Part shown: one piece after another, positions 41,197 to 49,383 of the stretch | Layout: each line of letters opens with the position of its first letter | Numbering within the stretch: the stretch's first letter is position 1 | DNA from: UBA6144 sp964399165 | Lineage (GTDB): Bacteria; Bdellovibrionota; Bacteriovoracia; Bacteriovoracales; Bacteriovoracaceae | NCBI GenBank assembly: GCA_964399165.1 | Contig: CAYNPO010000010.1 | Coordinates: 1 to 64,000, forward strand | Direction: 5' to 3' | Length of the DNA stretch: 64,000 bases | The notes under the pieces: model-generated | Seen by the model: the letters and a program-made list of their open reading frames with translations, nothing else | What the model was told of the DNA's origin: nothing | The model's database searches: none | Made by a program: the position numbers and the translations under genes

Positions 41197-41646
41197 TCAG
41201 AATTTGCCACTCTCGAGCTGATCGAGGAGCTTCCGGTATTCGCTCATGTAGTCGTCGTCCCCGCGGGGTTTGCCCCGGTCGAAGCCTTCCTTTAGGCCCC
41301 GTGAAACGACCTCCTCCAGTCCATCGAAGCCCGGTTTATTGAGGAAATCGAAGGCGCCGTATTTCGCGGCTTCCATCATCAAGTCATGGCTGCCGTGGCC
41401 CGTGTAGAAAATGAAAGGCACCTCATTGTTCCGGGCCCGCAAAGCCTTGATGACCTCGACTCCGTTCATGCGGGGCATGTTGATGTCGCACACCACGCAA
41501 TGGATTTCCTCGCGACTGAGTACATCCAAGGCCTCCATGCCGTCGGCCGCCGTGTAGATGTTAGAAGCATATTCTTCGAGGTTCAATCGAATCCGCTTTA
41601 GCAGCAGAGGCTCGTCGTCCACGATTAGCAAGTTTCCCGTGCCCAT
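41197..41646 (-). CDS. Single-domain response regulator
   Basis: A 149-residue CheY-like receiver with acidic pocket (LIVDDEP), acceptor Asp in VVCDINMPRMNG and Lys in FLNKPG, plus a short charged tail of about 30 residues. No output domain. The ATG overlaps the stop of the HD-GYP gene; a GTG three bases earlier is an alternative. It is the last gene of the TonB-YfiR signalling operon and probably takes phosphate from the kinase encoded two genes upstream. Confidence 0.92.
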   Translation of the reverse strand: MGTGNLLIVDDEPLLLKRIRLNLEEYASNIYTAADGMEALDVLSREEIHCVVCDINMPRMNGVEVIKALRARNNEVPFIFYTGHGSHDLMMEAAKYGAFDFLNKPGFDGLEEVVSRGLKEGFDRGKPRGDDDYMSEYRKLLDQLESGKF

Positions 41647-43037
41647 CACTTATCCTTCAAAAAGCCCGACACCAGAGCCTTGACCGCCGCCGGGTCAAAC
41701 CGGGCCACCCTTGAACGGTCCGGAATGAACTCCCGCAAACCATCCAGCGGCGTGATCCTTCTCTCAATCAGAAGGTCAGCGAATTCATTGGCTAATGCCA
41801 GTATCCTCGCCAGCGGATAAATTTTCAACCCGCTGAGTTTGTTTGGGAATCCATCGCCTGTCATGGACTCATGGTGTTGGTGGATGATCTGCCTCACGGG
41901 CTCCGAGATTAAGGGCGAATCACGCAACATCTCCACCCCATACACCGGATGCTTTTGGAACTCCACGAGTTCCTCAGTCGTCATGTCGGTTATCTTCTTT
42001 TCCAGTAATTGCCGCGGGAGTCGCAATTTACCTATGTCGTGAAGCAGCCCGGCCATGGCCACCGACTCCACGGTTCGCGCACTGGTCCACTCCAGGTTCT
42101 TGGCGATGATGGTGGAGATGAAGGAGGAGAGGAAGAGGTGCGCGTACTCCGGGGGATCGTAATCCGCATAGCGGCGCATGACCTCCGCCACGTTCTTGTC
42201 TTTCTGGACCAGCTCGTACATGTTCTGGCAGATCCGGTGACCCTCCTCGACGATCTGTGGGCGGAAACCGGTGGTGTAGATCTCCTCTATGTACTTTTCC
42301 GAGGCCGTGCGGGCCGACTGGATTTTCCGGCCAGTGTCACCGCGATCTGTAGCGATGGCCGTCTCCAACAGCTGGTTGGTGAAGTTCAGGTATGCTGCCC
42401 GGTCGCTGGTTCGGAAGTAGAGGTATTCCACGCCCTTCTCCACGGCGTAGCGTTTTAGGCGGGCTTCGTCGAAGAGATCTCCCTTATGCAGAATTTTGAC
42501 GTATTTCCCCTGACCCATGCGAATATAGTGGTCGAAAAGAGTTGTGTTGCCGCTTTGGACGGCGCTGATCTTGATGCTCGTGAAATCCTTGTCGGCTGCG
42601 TCCACTTCGACATCAGGGCTCGCCGGCCCCTCATTGGTCCGGACGTTGCGCCATGAGGAGGAGGTATCCCCCGTTAGTTCCTCGAAGAGGGCCTGGAGGT
42701 TCAGGGGTTTCACGAGCACCGCCCTTGCCCCCTGACGCTTGAAATCCTCTTCCGAAACCCCGGACGCGTCCCGGGCGGCTTTGTCACGGAACGTGACCAC
42801 CACTGCCACGCGGGCATGGCTCTGCTTCATATAACGTAGGACCACCGCTCCGCTGTGGTCGACCACGTCATAGTCGAGGATGAGCGCATGGTATGCCTTC
42901 TTATAAGCCGCGAGCTGGCAGTCTTTCCCCGTGCTGCAGGCATCGACCTCCAGGCCTCGCGATACCAGAAACTCGCCGGCCTCACGGCACCAGTCTGGAT
43001 CTCGGTCACAAAGTAGTATTTTCAAAGGTTCGCTCAC
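41646..43037 (-). CDS. REC-HD-GYP protein (cyclic di-GMP phosphodiesterase-like)
   Basis: A 463-residue cytoplasmic protein. The N-terminal receiver-like domain has Asp in LILDYDVV. A middle region of about 100 residues follows, then an HD-GYP domain from about residue 290 with GLLHDIGKLRLP and HHESMTGDGFPNKLSG. The GYP triplet is changed to Gly-Phe-Pro, and the first HD ligand region is otherwise intact, so c-di-GMP hydrolysis is likely but not certain. The GTG start overlaps the stop of the histidine kinase gene (GTGA). Confidence 0.88.
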   Translation of the reverse strand: MSEPLKILLCDRDPDWCREAGEFLVSRGLEVDACSTGKDCQLAAYKKAYHALILDYDVVDHSGAVVLRYMKQSHARVAVVVTFRDKAARDASGVSEEDFKRQGARAVLVKPLNLQALFEELTGDTSSSWRNVRTNEGPASPDVEVDAADKDFTSIKISAVQSGNTTLFDHYIRMGQGKYVKILHKGDLFDEARLKRYAVEKGVEYLYFRTSDRAAYLNFTNQLLETAIATDRGDTGRKIQSARTASEKYIEEIYTTGFRPQIVEEGHRICQNMYELVQKDKNVAEVMRRYADYDPPEYAHLFLSSFISTIIAKNLEWTSARTVESVAMAGLLHDIGKLRLPRQLLEKKITDMTTEELVEFQKHPVYGVEMLRDSPLISEPVRQIIHQHHESMTGDGFPNKLSGLKIYPLARILALANEFADLLIERRITPLDGLREFIPDRSRVARFDPAAVKALVSGFLKDK

Positions 43038-44521
43038 GAAAGAGGGATCTCCACCACAAAGCGCGTGTTTCGGGCATTCCGGTCATAGTAAAACTTCCCT
43101 CCGTTCCGTTCGATCATGGAGCGGGAGATGCTCAAGCCTATACCGGTTCCCTTCCCCACGTCCTTGGTGGTGTAGAAGGGATTGAACATTTTCTCTTGGA
43201 CATGCTCCGGGATGCCGCCTCCCGAGTCGGTCACGCTCAAACGCACCCAGCCGGGTATGAACTCGATGCCGATCTCAATCCACTTCTCGTCCAAGGACAT
43301 GATCGCGTCAAAGGCGTTGTTCAACAGGTTCACCAACACCTGGGAAAGTTGCACCCGATTGGCCGAGAACAAAGTGTCCAGGTCCTGCTCGGCGTAAGCT
43401 CGCCGGAGCTCCACGCCTTTGGACTTGAACTTCTGCTCCGCCACCCCAAACACATCTTGGAAGATGTCTCGGAACCGGCAAGGTGAGCGTTCCTCATCGC
43501 TGGCGCGCCTGGAAATATTCCGGAGACCGGTGATGATGGAGGCGATGCGGTCTACGGTGATGTTGACGTCGTTGAGGCTGTCTTGGAAAGTGGCGGGGTC
43601 GAAGCGATCGCGCTCGAGCATTTTCTGCAAGCTCTTGGAGGTCGCCTTGATGATGGCCAGGGGATTATTGATCTCGTGGGCGATACCTCCGGCCATTTCG
43701 CCTAGGGACGCCAGTTCCGCGTTGCGGATGGCCTTGGACTTTTCCTCATAAGCCTCTTGGACTTTCTCTTCCACCAGTCGGGCGAGGTTCTGGTTATGCG
43801 CCTGCAGGGTGGCGTCGCGCGACTCGATGTGGGCGATCATTTCATCGAAGGAGGCGGCGAGCTTGCGGAATTCGGTGATGTTGGATCTCTGCTCTTCGGG
43901 ACCTCCCCCGACTCTGAGGTGATAATTCTGTCCCTGGCGGATGCGGTCCAAGGTGGAGAGGATGGAATTGATCTGCTCGGAGATGCGCCGTTGGAGATGC
44001 GTGGAGAGCCAAACGCCGACGAGAATGCTGCCCAAGACCGCCGAGACAAAAATGAGGGCGTGGCGTTTCCCGAAGGTCTCCATCATGTTGAAGTGCATGA
44101 GGAGGGAAAGGCGGCCTTCCAGCTCGCCGGCTTCGAAAATGGGGTAGCTAGCCCGGAGCATCCCCCCGCTGATCTCATATTGGAATGGGCGCTTTCCTTC
44201 GTCAGTGGGGGCGGGGCCGGTGGGCTTGCCGTAAGTGGCGATGGTGGCCCCGGCCGTGTCGAGAACGGCTGCCCCAACGACGTTTCCCTCATCAGAAAGC
44301 GTGGCGAGCACGCGGCGGCATTCGTCCTGGTCCTGGAAGGCCAGGCACGCCGAGAGGTTGCGCGCGAGGACGCGGGCGGTGGCCTCGAAGCTGTTGATGG
44401 AAAGATCACGGAAAATGACATAGTCATTGGCGGCGATGAAGGCCCATGAGAAGACCAGCACGGCGACGGTAAGTGTTAGCTGGAGTCGGACCAGGCGGCT
44501 TTTGAGGCTGTGGGTTCTCAC
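43034..44521 (-). CDS. Membrane histidine kinase with periplasmic sensor and HAMP
   Basis: A 495-residue kinase. Two membrane helices (about residues 14-32 and 157-176) flank a periplasmic domain of about 120 residues (ATARVLARNLSACLAFQDQDECRRVLATL), of the CHASE8-like type. A HAMP linker, coiled coil, HisKA (GIAHEINNPLAII), and HATPase (VNLLNNAFDA, DSGGGI, GTGIGLS) follow. The GTG start overlaps the stop of the YfiR-like gene (GTGA), so the periplasmic protein next door may be its ligand or regulator. Confidence 0.92.
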   Translation of the reverse strand: MRTHSLKSRLVRLQLTLTVAVLVFSWAFIAANDYVIFRDLSINSFEATARVLARNLSACLAFQDQDECRRVLATLSDEGNVVGAAVLDTAGATIATYGKPTGPAPTDEGKRPFQYEISGGMLRASYPIFEAGELEGRLSLLMHFNMMETFGKRHALIFVSAVLGSILVGVWLSTHLQRRISEQINSILSTLDRIRQGQNYHLRVGGGPEEQRSNITEFRKLAASFDEMIAHIESRDATLQAHNQNLARLVEEKVQEAYEEKSKAIRNAELASLGEMAGGIAHEINNPLAIIKATSKSLQKMLERDRFDPATFQDSLNDVNITVDRIASIITGLRNISRRASDEERSPCRFRDIFQDVFGVAEQKFKSKGVELRRAYAEQDLDTLFSANRVQLSQVLVNLLNNAFDAIMSLDEKWIEIGIEFIPGWVRLSVTDSGGGIPEHVQEKMFNPFYTTKDVGKGTGIGLSISRSMIERNGGKFYYDRNARNTRFVVEIPLS

Positions 44522-45027
44522 CGGGCCTCCTTGGCTAGGTTGAGCAGCCGGGAGTTTATCTTCAGTCCCCGCTTGGCTGCCGACTCGCCGTCAATCTGGA
44601 AGCGCAGTTTTCCCTGGTCGGCCACGTAGAAGTTTATGATGGAGCCGTCCGGCATTCCGCCTGACGTGCGTGAGATGACCAAGAGCCCTTCAGGGCTCAG
44701 GTTTTTCAGCTCCTTCATAGCGGGGGAGGCGTCCCCCACGTGGATGATGTCGTACTGCTCCCCTTTCTCGAGCCGGGAGACCGCCTTGACGGTAACTGCC
44801 CTCGGTCCAACGGACTTGCCCTCGAAGGCCTCTCTGAGGGCGGCCAGGGATTCCCCGCCTCCCATCACCCCGATGGTGAACTGGTCCGAACCGCGAGCGG
44901 GCCACTCGATGTAATGGGTGAACTTTTGCACGAACGCCGCTTCCAGGCGCTCCACGCGCACTTCCGCCCAGCCGCTCGGGGCGGTAAGCAGAGAAGCAAC
45001 GAAAATGGTGGCGAGGGCGTTGCGCAT
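44518..45027 (-). CDS. YfiR/HmsC-like periplasmic protein (DUF4154)
   Basis: A 169-residue exported protein with signal peptide (about residues 1-21) and the family pattern VQKFTHYIEWP, FTIGVMG and DGSIINFYVADQGKLRFQID, LKINSRLLNLA near the end. In Pseudomonas, YfiR is a periplasmic repressor of a diguanylate cyclase. Here the next gene is a membrane histidine kinase, a more likely target. The TonB-dependent receptor gene ends six bases upstream. Confidence 0.88.
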   Translation of the reverse strand: MRNALATIFVASLLTAPSGWAEVRVERLEAAFVQKFTHYIEWPARGSDQFTIGVMGGGESLAALREAFEGKSVGPRAVTVKAVSRLEKGEQYDIIHVGDASPAMKELKNLSPEGLLVISRTSGGMPDGSIINFYVADQGKLRFQIDGESAAKRGLKINSRLLNLAKEAR

Positions 45028-45033
45028 CTGGCT

Positions 45034-47052
45034 TCAGAAACCTTGGGTATAACCCACCCTGACCAGATACTCGCGGGATTGCCCGGGGTAGGTCGTGGCG
45101 CGGTAATCGTCCGGCTTAGTGTAGGGTTGGGGGTAATGCACTTGGGTGGCGAGGAGGTTATTGATGCCCGCGCCCAGCTCGAGCCCTTTCACGAAAGCGT
45201 TCTTGCGGTTGACGAAGATGTTGGCGATCCATTGCTCCTCCAGCTTCTTCCCCGCGATGGTGTCGCCATTCCACTCGTTGCCATAGAGGCCTCCGTAGTA
45301 GATCAGGGAGGGCGTGGCCACGAGGTCTCGGGCGATCTGGATGGCATCACTCACGTAGACTTTATGCTGAGGGGCCCCGAGGAGGGCCTCGTCGTCGAGA
45401 TCTGTCTTGAGTGACGGCGCCCCGACCGACGTGGCCTCGTAGAACGAGTAACTGAAGTTGACGTCGTGGTGGGTGGATTTATGCCGCAGGACCATCTCCG
45501 CGCCCCGGGTGGCGACATAAGGCAAGTTGTTGTAGTGCTCGGTGTCCGTGCCGGCATCATATGAATAAACGATCACGTCCTTCACCTTGGTGTGGAAGAA
45601 GTTCATCGTCCACGACAGGCTGGAGTTGAATTGGTGGCCGACTTCTATCTCCGTGGTGGTGGTGATCTCGGGCTCGATGTCCGGATTGAGTGAGATGTTT
45701 TCCACCAACGGTGCACGGAAAGCTTGGGCGTAAAGCGCCTTTAGGTGGGAATTACCGAAGACCTTCGTGAGCCCCAATCGGGGCACGAGGGTTTGATCGT
45801 AGTGAGAGGGGTCATCGTATCGCAAACCGGCTGTCAGGTTGGCGAAGGGTGTGGCCCAGTCCACCTGGGCGAACAGAGCGCTATTACGGATGGACATTTC
45901 ACGTGTGCCGTCCCCGAACGTATCCGGCTGCCCGGCATAGTCCAAATCATTGAGCACCCAACTGCTGTCGTGGTGGTACTCACCGCCGAACTGCAGGTTC
46001 AGGTCGTCGGAGAAGTGGAACTGGTTGCGCACCCCAGCCAATCGTCTCTGAATCTTGCGCCTGAAGGAGTTCCCGTATTCTTCCTGGCGGTCTACTTCAG
46101 GTTGGAAGTATGGATGCTGGACCTTGTCTTGAAAGTAAGTGTGCAGGTTCCAGTGCTTCGTCACGTCCGCCTGGTAACCCACCTGGTAGGCGTCGGTGGG
46201 ATATTCCAGGGTCACCGGTGGACGCACTCCGGACCCGGGCTCGTTTTCCAGCCGCCCCCAGAGAGTGATGTTCTCGTGGCGGTACTGGTCCTTGATGTAG
46301 GTCAGGTAGAAAGCCTTGTATTTTCCCTGTACCTCGAGAAACTGGTTCTCAATGGCCGAGTTGCCTCCCCCGAGGCTGGCGGTGACCCCGAGTTCGTCTG
46401 TGTAATTCCTGTCTGAGAAGTTGGAATCCATGTACCAGCCCTTGGCGCTGAAGGCGAGGTCGCCCTCACGATGACCCAGCACGAAGTTGTTGGCCCATTG
46501 GCTGAATTCCTTGGAAGTCGTGGCGTATGAGCTGCTCGCTTCCCACCCATTCATGCCGTCCAGACCCTTCGTGGTCACGTTGATCACCCCCAGCTCGGCG
46601 AAGCCGCCGTAGATGGCTGAGCCCGGGCCGCGGATGATTTCCACGCGTTTGATCAGTTCGGCGGACAAGTGGTTGGCAAGCAGCAGGGAACCGAAGGACC
46701 GCTCGTTCATCTCAATGCCGTCCACCAATAACAGCACGCGCCCTTCTTGCGCCCAGATGCCCCGCATGACCGCCGAGATGTTGCCCTCGACGTCGTATAC
46801 GAAGGCGAATCCCGGCACGGTTGCGAGCACCTCCCGCAGATCCCGGGCGCCCAGAGCACGGATTTGTTCCTCCGTGATCACGGTCACGATGCCTGGTGCC
46901 TGTCGCACCGGCTTTTCCGTCTGCGTTGTGACGGAGACCTTCACGTCCATCAACTCCTCGAGGCTTAAGCCTTCGAGGTCACCCGGGTCTTGGGCCTGGG
47001 CGGTGGAGGCGAGGCAAAACAAGGTGGCGATCAGAAAATGTTTCTTCGGCAT
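45034..47052 (-). CDS. TonB-dependent outer-membrane receptor
   Basis: A 672-residue outer-membrane barrel. A signal peptide (to about residue 20) is followed by a TonB-box-like ELMDVKVSVTTQT, a plug domain (about residues 50-160: APGIVTVITEEQIRALG, VLLLVDGIEMN, VEIIRGPGSAIYG) and a 22-strand-type barrel ending in LVRVGYTQGF with terminal Phe. Substrate is unknown; there is no nearby siderophore or vitamin gene. It begins the operon leading to YfiR, kinase, HD-GYP and response regulator. GAGGAG lies just before the ATG. Confidence 0.92.
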   Translation of the reverse strand: MPKKHFLIATLFCLASTAQAQDPGDLEGLSLEELMDVKVSVTTQTEKPVRQAPGIVTVITEEQIRALGARDLREVLATVPGFAFVYDVEGNISAVMRGIWAQEGRVLLLVDGIEMNERSFGSLLLANHLSAELIKRVEIIRGPGSAIYGGFAELGVINVTTKGLDGMNGWEASSSYATTSKEFSQWANNFVLGHREGDLAFSAKGWYMDSNFSDRNYTDELGVTASLGGGNSAIENQFLEVQGKYKAFYLTYIKDQYRHENITLWGRLENEPGSGVRPPVTLEYPTDAYQVGYQADVTKHWNLHTYFQDKVQHPYFQPEVDRQEEYGNSFRRKIQRRLAGVRNQFHFSDDLNLQFGGEYHHDSSWVLNDLDYAGQPDTFGDGTREMSIRNSALFAQVDWATPFANLTAGLRYDDPSHYDQTLVPRLGLTKVFGNSHLKALYAQAFRAPLVENISLNPDIEPEITTTTEIEVGHQFNSSLSWTMNFFHTKVKDVIVYSYDAGTDTEHYNNLPYVATRGAEMVLRHKSTHHDVNFSYSFYEATSVGAPSLKTDLDDEALLGAPQHKVYVSDAIQIARDLVATPSLIYYGGLYGNEWNGDTIAGKKLEEQWIANIFVNRKNAFVKGLELGAGINNLLATQVHYPQPYTKPDDYRATTYPGQSREYLVRVGYTQGF

Positions 47053-47163
47053 GGGCTCCTCACGGTCGGTATGGGGATACCTTCATGGTGGGGCAGGCCA
47101 TGGTTTTTTCAAACTAAAGAAGGGGCGAGGGAAAGACTCGGGTTAAGAAAGTCTTGATGAATG

Positions 47164-47188
47164 GGCCAGGGAGCAATGCCCCCTGGCC
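47164..47188 (-). terminator. Hairpin after the 47.2-48.1 kb lipoprotein gene
   Basis: An 8-bp perfect stem (GGCCAGGG with CCCTGGCC) in the gap between the lipoprotein gene and the TonB receptor gene on the minus strand. No T run follows on the minus strand, so terminator function is uncertain. Confidence 0.35.
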
Positions 47189-47196
47189 TTGCTTGA

Positions 47197-48120
47197 TCAG
47201 CGGGAAACTTTCTTGCCCGTATACACATCTGTGTGGAACGCGCGCAGGGTGTAATCCACCGCCAAGTCGATGTTCCGGCGCAGTTCGGAGTTCGAAGCCT
47301 GGGCGAAGGCCGGGCGTTGGCTGGCGGGAATTCGCTGCTCGCCGGCGGTGTAAGTCAAGCGGGCCTCAACCGGGCGGGACAGGCGGACGGCGCCGCCGTA
47401 GTTACGAGCGTCGGAAATTCTCTCGCCGCTTTGGTTCCACAGGCTCCACGGGACGTTGGCGGTGAAGGCGAATTCGACCGTGGAGGTGACGTCCAGATCC
47501 AGACCGCCTTGACGGGCAGGGGAGGCGCCCTTGACTACCAAGGCGTTCAGCATGCGGGCGTTGAAAACCACCTCGCAACCTGCTTCTTGGTGCAGACGGC
47601 TACCCCATTGGGCGTCGTTGTTGAGGAGCGCTGCCACTTTGTTGTCCATGGAGTCGTAGTGCCGTGTGCGACGGGGGTCTTGGAAGTATTTTGCCTCACC
47701 CCGGGCGGTGCGATCGGCGTCGAAGGTGCCATCCTGTCCCCGGGATCGGTAAGCCGACGATTTGGACAGGGTCTTGCGTCCCACCACTTTGTAGCCATAG
47801 CGCTTGAGCTCGCCGGTGAAACGCTTATAGGCGTAGTCGGTGAGGCCTTGGGCGTCCGCGGGCGTTACACGGAGACTTTCGGCTGAACCGGGGGCTACGG
47901 TGGTTTCGTTGCGGAAGCCTACGACGCAGGCTTTTCTCAGTTCGCGCGCGCCGGAGAAGCTGCGGTCCATGGAGTACTGGGGAGCCGAGGTGAGGACGTT
48001 TTCCCGAATGGCCTTCTCGCGCTCGGCGGCGCTCAGCTTGCGGTCTTGGTCGGGGGTCATGCGGGAGGCGCAGCCGACGAGGGCGAGGGCGGAGAGGGAC
48101 AATAACACGGTCTTCTTCAT
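47197..48120 (-). CDS. Lipoprotein of unknown function
   Basis: A 307-residue envelope protein with signal peptide and lipobox LALVGC (Cys17). The mature part is basic and beta-rich with one conserved-looking pair of cysteines (KACVVGF, AGCEVVF). I recognise no family; its pattern of FRNETTV and TPADAQGLTDYAYKRF hints at a GNA1162-like or LPP20-like lipoprotein, but weakly. I chose the ATG at 48120 because AGGAGTG precedes it and the signal peptide starts there. It appears to be a single gene. Confidence 0.75.
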   Translation of the reverse strand: MKKTVLLSLSALALVGCASRMTPDQDRKLSAAEREKAIRENVLTSAPQYSMDRSFSGARELRKACVVGFRNETTVAPGSAESLRVTPADAQGLTDYAYKRFTGELKRYGYKVVGRKTLSKSSAYRSRGQDGTFDADRTARGEAKYFQDPRRTRHYDSMDNKVAALLNNDAQWGSRLHQEAGCEVVFNARMLNALVVKGASPARQGGLDLDVTSTVEFAFTANVPWSLWNQSGERISDARNYGGAVRLSRPVEARLTYTAGEQRIPASQRPAFAQASNSELRRNIDLAVDYTLRAFHTDVYTGKKVSR

Positions 48121-48239
48121 GGACACTCCTGTGTGGGTTATGGGAACCCGACAACTATAGGGCACGCCGAAAATTCTTCACCACAAAACAGCGCCGCTCC
48201 GGTTTAATAGAGGAACGGCCCGCGAACTCAAAGGCGTAC

Positions 48240-49289
48240 ATGAACAAGATTGGCGTTGTGGAAGGATTCTTTGGTCCCGCATGGCCAGAAGTTGACAGGC
48301 GGGGCTACGCAGCATTCATCGCCCAGACGGGGGGAGGCTTTTACATCTATGCCCCGAAGCAGGACCAATGCCTGCGCAAGGGTTGGCGGAAGCCATGGAC
48401 GCCGGAGTACGTGGCGTGGCTGACCGAGCTTGCCGTCCACTTCAGGCGACATGGTGTGGTCTTCGGGGTGGGTCTCAGTCCTTTCGGCTTGGGGAAGGAG
48501 CTTTCTCAGGAGGATGGGGAGATATTGGCTGAACGTCTCTCCGTGCTGTGTGGGGCTGGGGTGCAATTACTGGGTTTGTTCTTCGACGACATGCCCAGCG
48601 AACCGGGCCTGGCCGCCACCCAAATGGCGTGCCTCTCCCACGTTAAAAAACACTTCGCGGGAAAGACGGTGTTTTGCCCCTCTTACTATTCGTTCGACCC
48701 GATCCTGGAGAAGGTTTTCGGTAAAATGCCAGAGGGTTATTGGGAAGAGGTGGCCATGGGCACGCCAGCTGACGTAGCGCTGGCGTGGACGGGGCCCAAG
48801 GTGATCTCACCCGTCATCGACGTGGCGCATATGCGTGAGGTCACGGCGCTCTTGCGGCGTCCGCCGTTCTTGTGGGAGAACATCTTCGCCAACGACGGTC
48901 CCAAGAATTGCAAGTTCCTCAAGTTGAAGCCCTTCTCAGGCCGTGAGGGAGGCGTACTGGGGCTGGCGGAAGCCTGCGGCTTCAACATGATGAACCAAGC
49001 CGAGCTCTCGAAAATTGTTTTCCTCTCCGCCCGGCTGGTCATCGAGCGAGGGCAGGACCCGGCAGCCGCTTTCCAAGCCGCTTTGGGACAGTTGTGCTCC
49101 CCAGGATTGGCGCGCTTCCTCGAAACTCACCGGGCCGATTATCTCGAACGTGGGCTGGACGCCTTGTCTCAGGCAGAAAAGGAAGCGCAGCGTGCTGAGC
49201 TGGCGGCTTTTCCCGATGCCGCGGCCAAGGAAGTGTCGGCTTGGTTGTCGGGTGACTACATCGTCGGCAGCGAATGTCTCACGGACTAA
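48240..49289 (+). CDS. GH84 beta-N-acetylglucosaminidase (O-GlcNAcase-like)
   Basis: A 349-residue (beta/alpha)8 glycosidase of family GH84, which removes beta-linked GlcNAc. The motifs GVVEGFFGPAW, FYIYAPKQD and the catalytic Asp pair in LFFDDMP (D116, D117) are present, as is the later WENIFANDG. It is the catalytic domain only, with no signal peptide, so it should act in the cytoplasm, unlike many secreted bacterial GH84 enzymes. Substrate could be peptidoglycan or glycoprotein fragments. It is divergent from the lipoprotein gene. Confidence 0.88.
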   Translation: MNKIGVVEGFFGPAWPEVDRRGYAAFIAQTGGGFYIYAPKQDQCLRKGWRKPWTPEYVAWLTELAVHFRRHGVVFGVGLSPFGLGKELSQEDGEILAERLSVLCGAGVQLLGLFFDDMPSEPGLAATQMACLSHVKKHFAGKTVFCPSYYSFDPILEKVFGKMPEGYWEEVAMGTPADVALAWTGPKVISPVIDVAHMREVTALLRRPPFLWENIFANDGPKNCKFLKLKPFSGREGGVLGLAEACGFNMMNQAELSKIVFLSARLVIERGQDPAAAFQAALGQLCSPGLARFLETHRADYLERGLDALSQAEKEAQRAELAAFPDAAAKEVSAWLSGDYIVGSECLTD

Positions 49290-49317
49290 TGAGTAGTGCG
49301 AAATAACGCAGCACTCG

Positions 49318-49323
49318 TATAAT
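49318..49323 (+). promoter_or_regulatory. Candidate -10 box for the acyl-CoA dehydrogenase
   Basis: TATAAT matches the sigma-70 -10 consensus about 60 bases before the ATG. A clear -35 box at 17 bases is not visible. Confidence 0.4.
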
Positions 49324-49383
49324 TGGGAGTGATTTTTTTCGCCTTTATGCCATCCTAGGAGGCGAACTTCTTCGAGGGGAATC

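Noticed and set aside
47053..47163. Possible cobalamin or iron regulatory element before the TonB receptor
   Set aside because: No cobalamin riboswitch box or Fur-like palindrome could be recognised in the leader.
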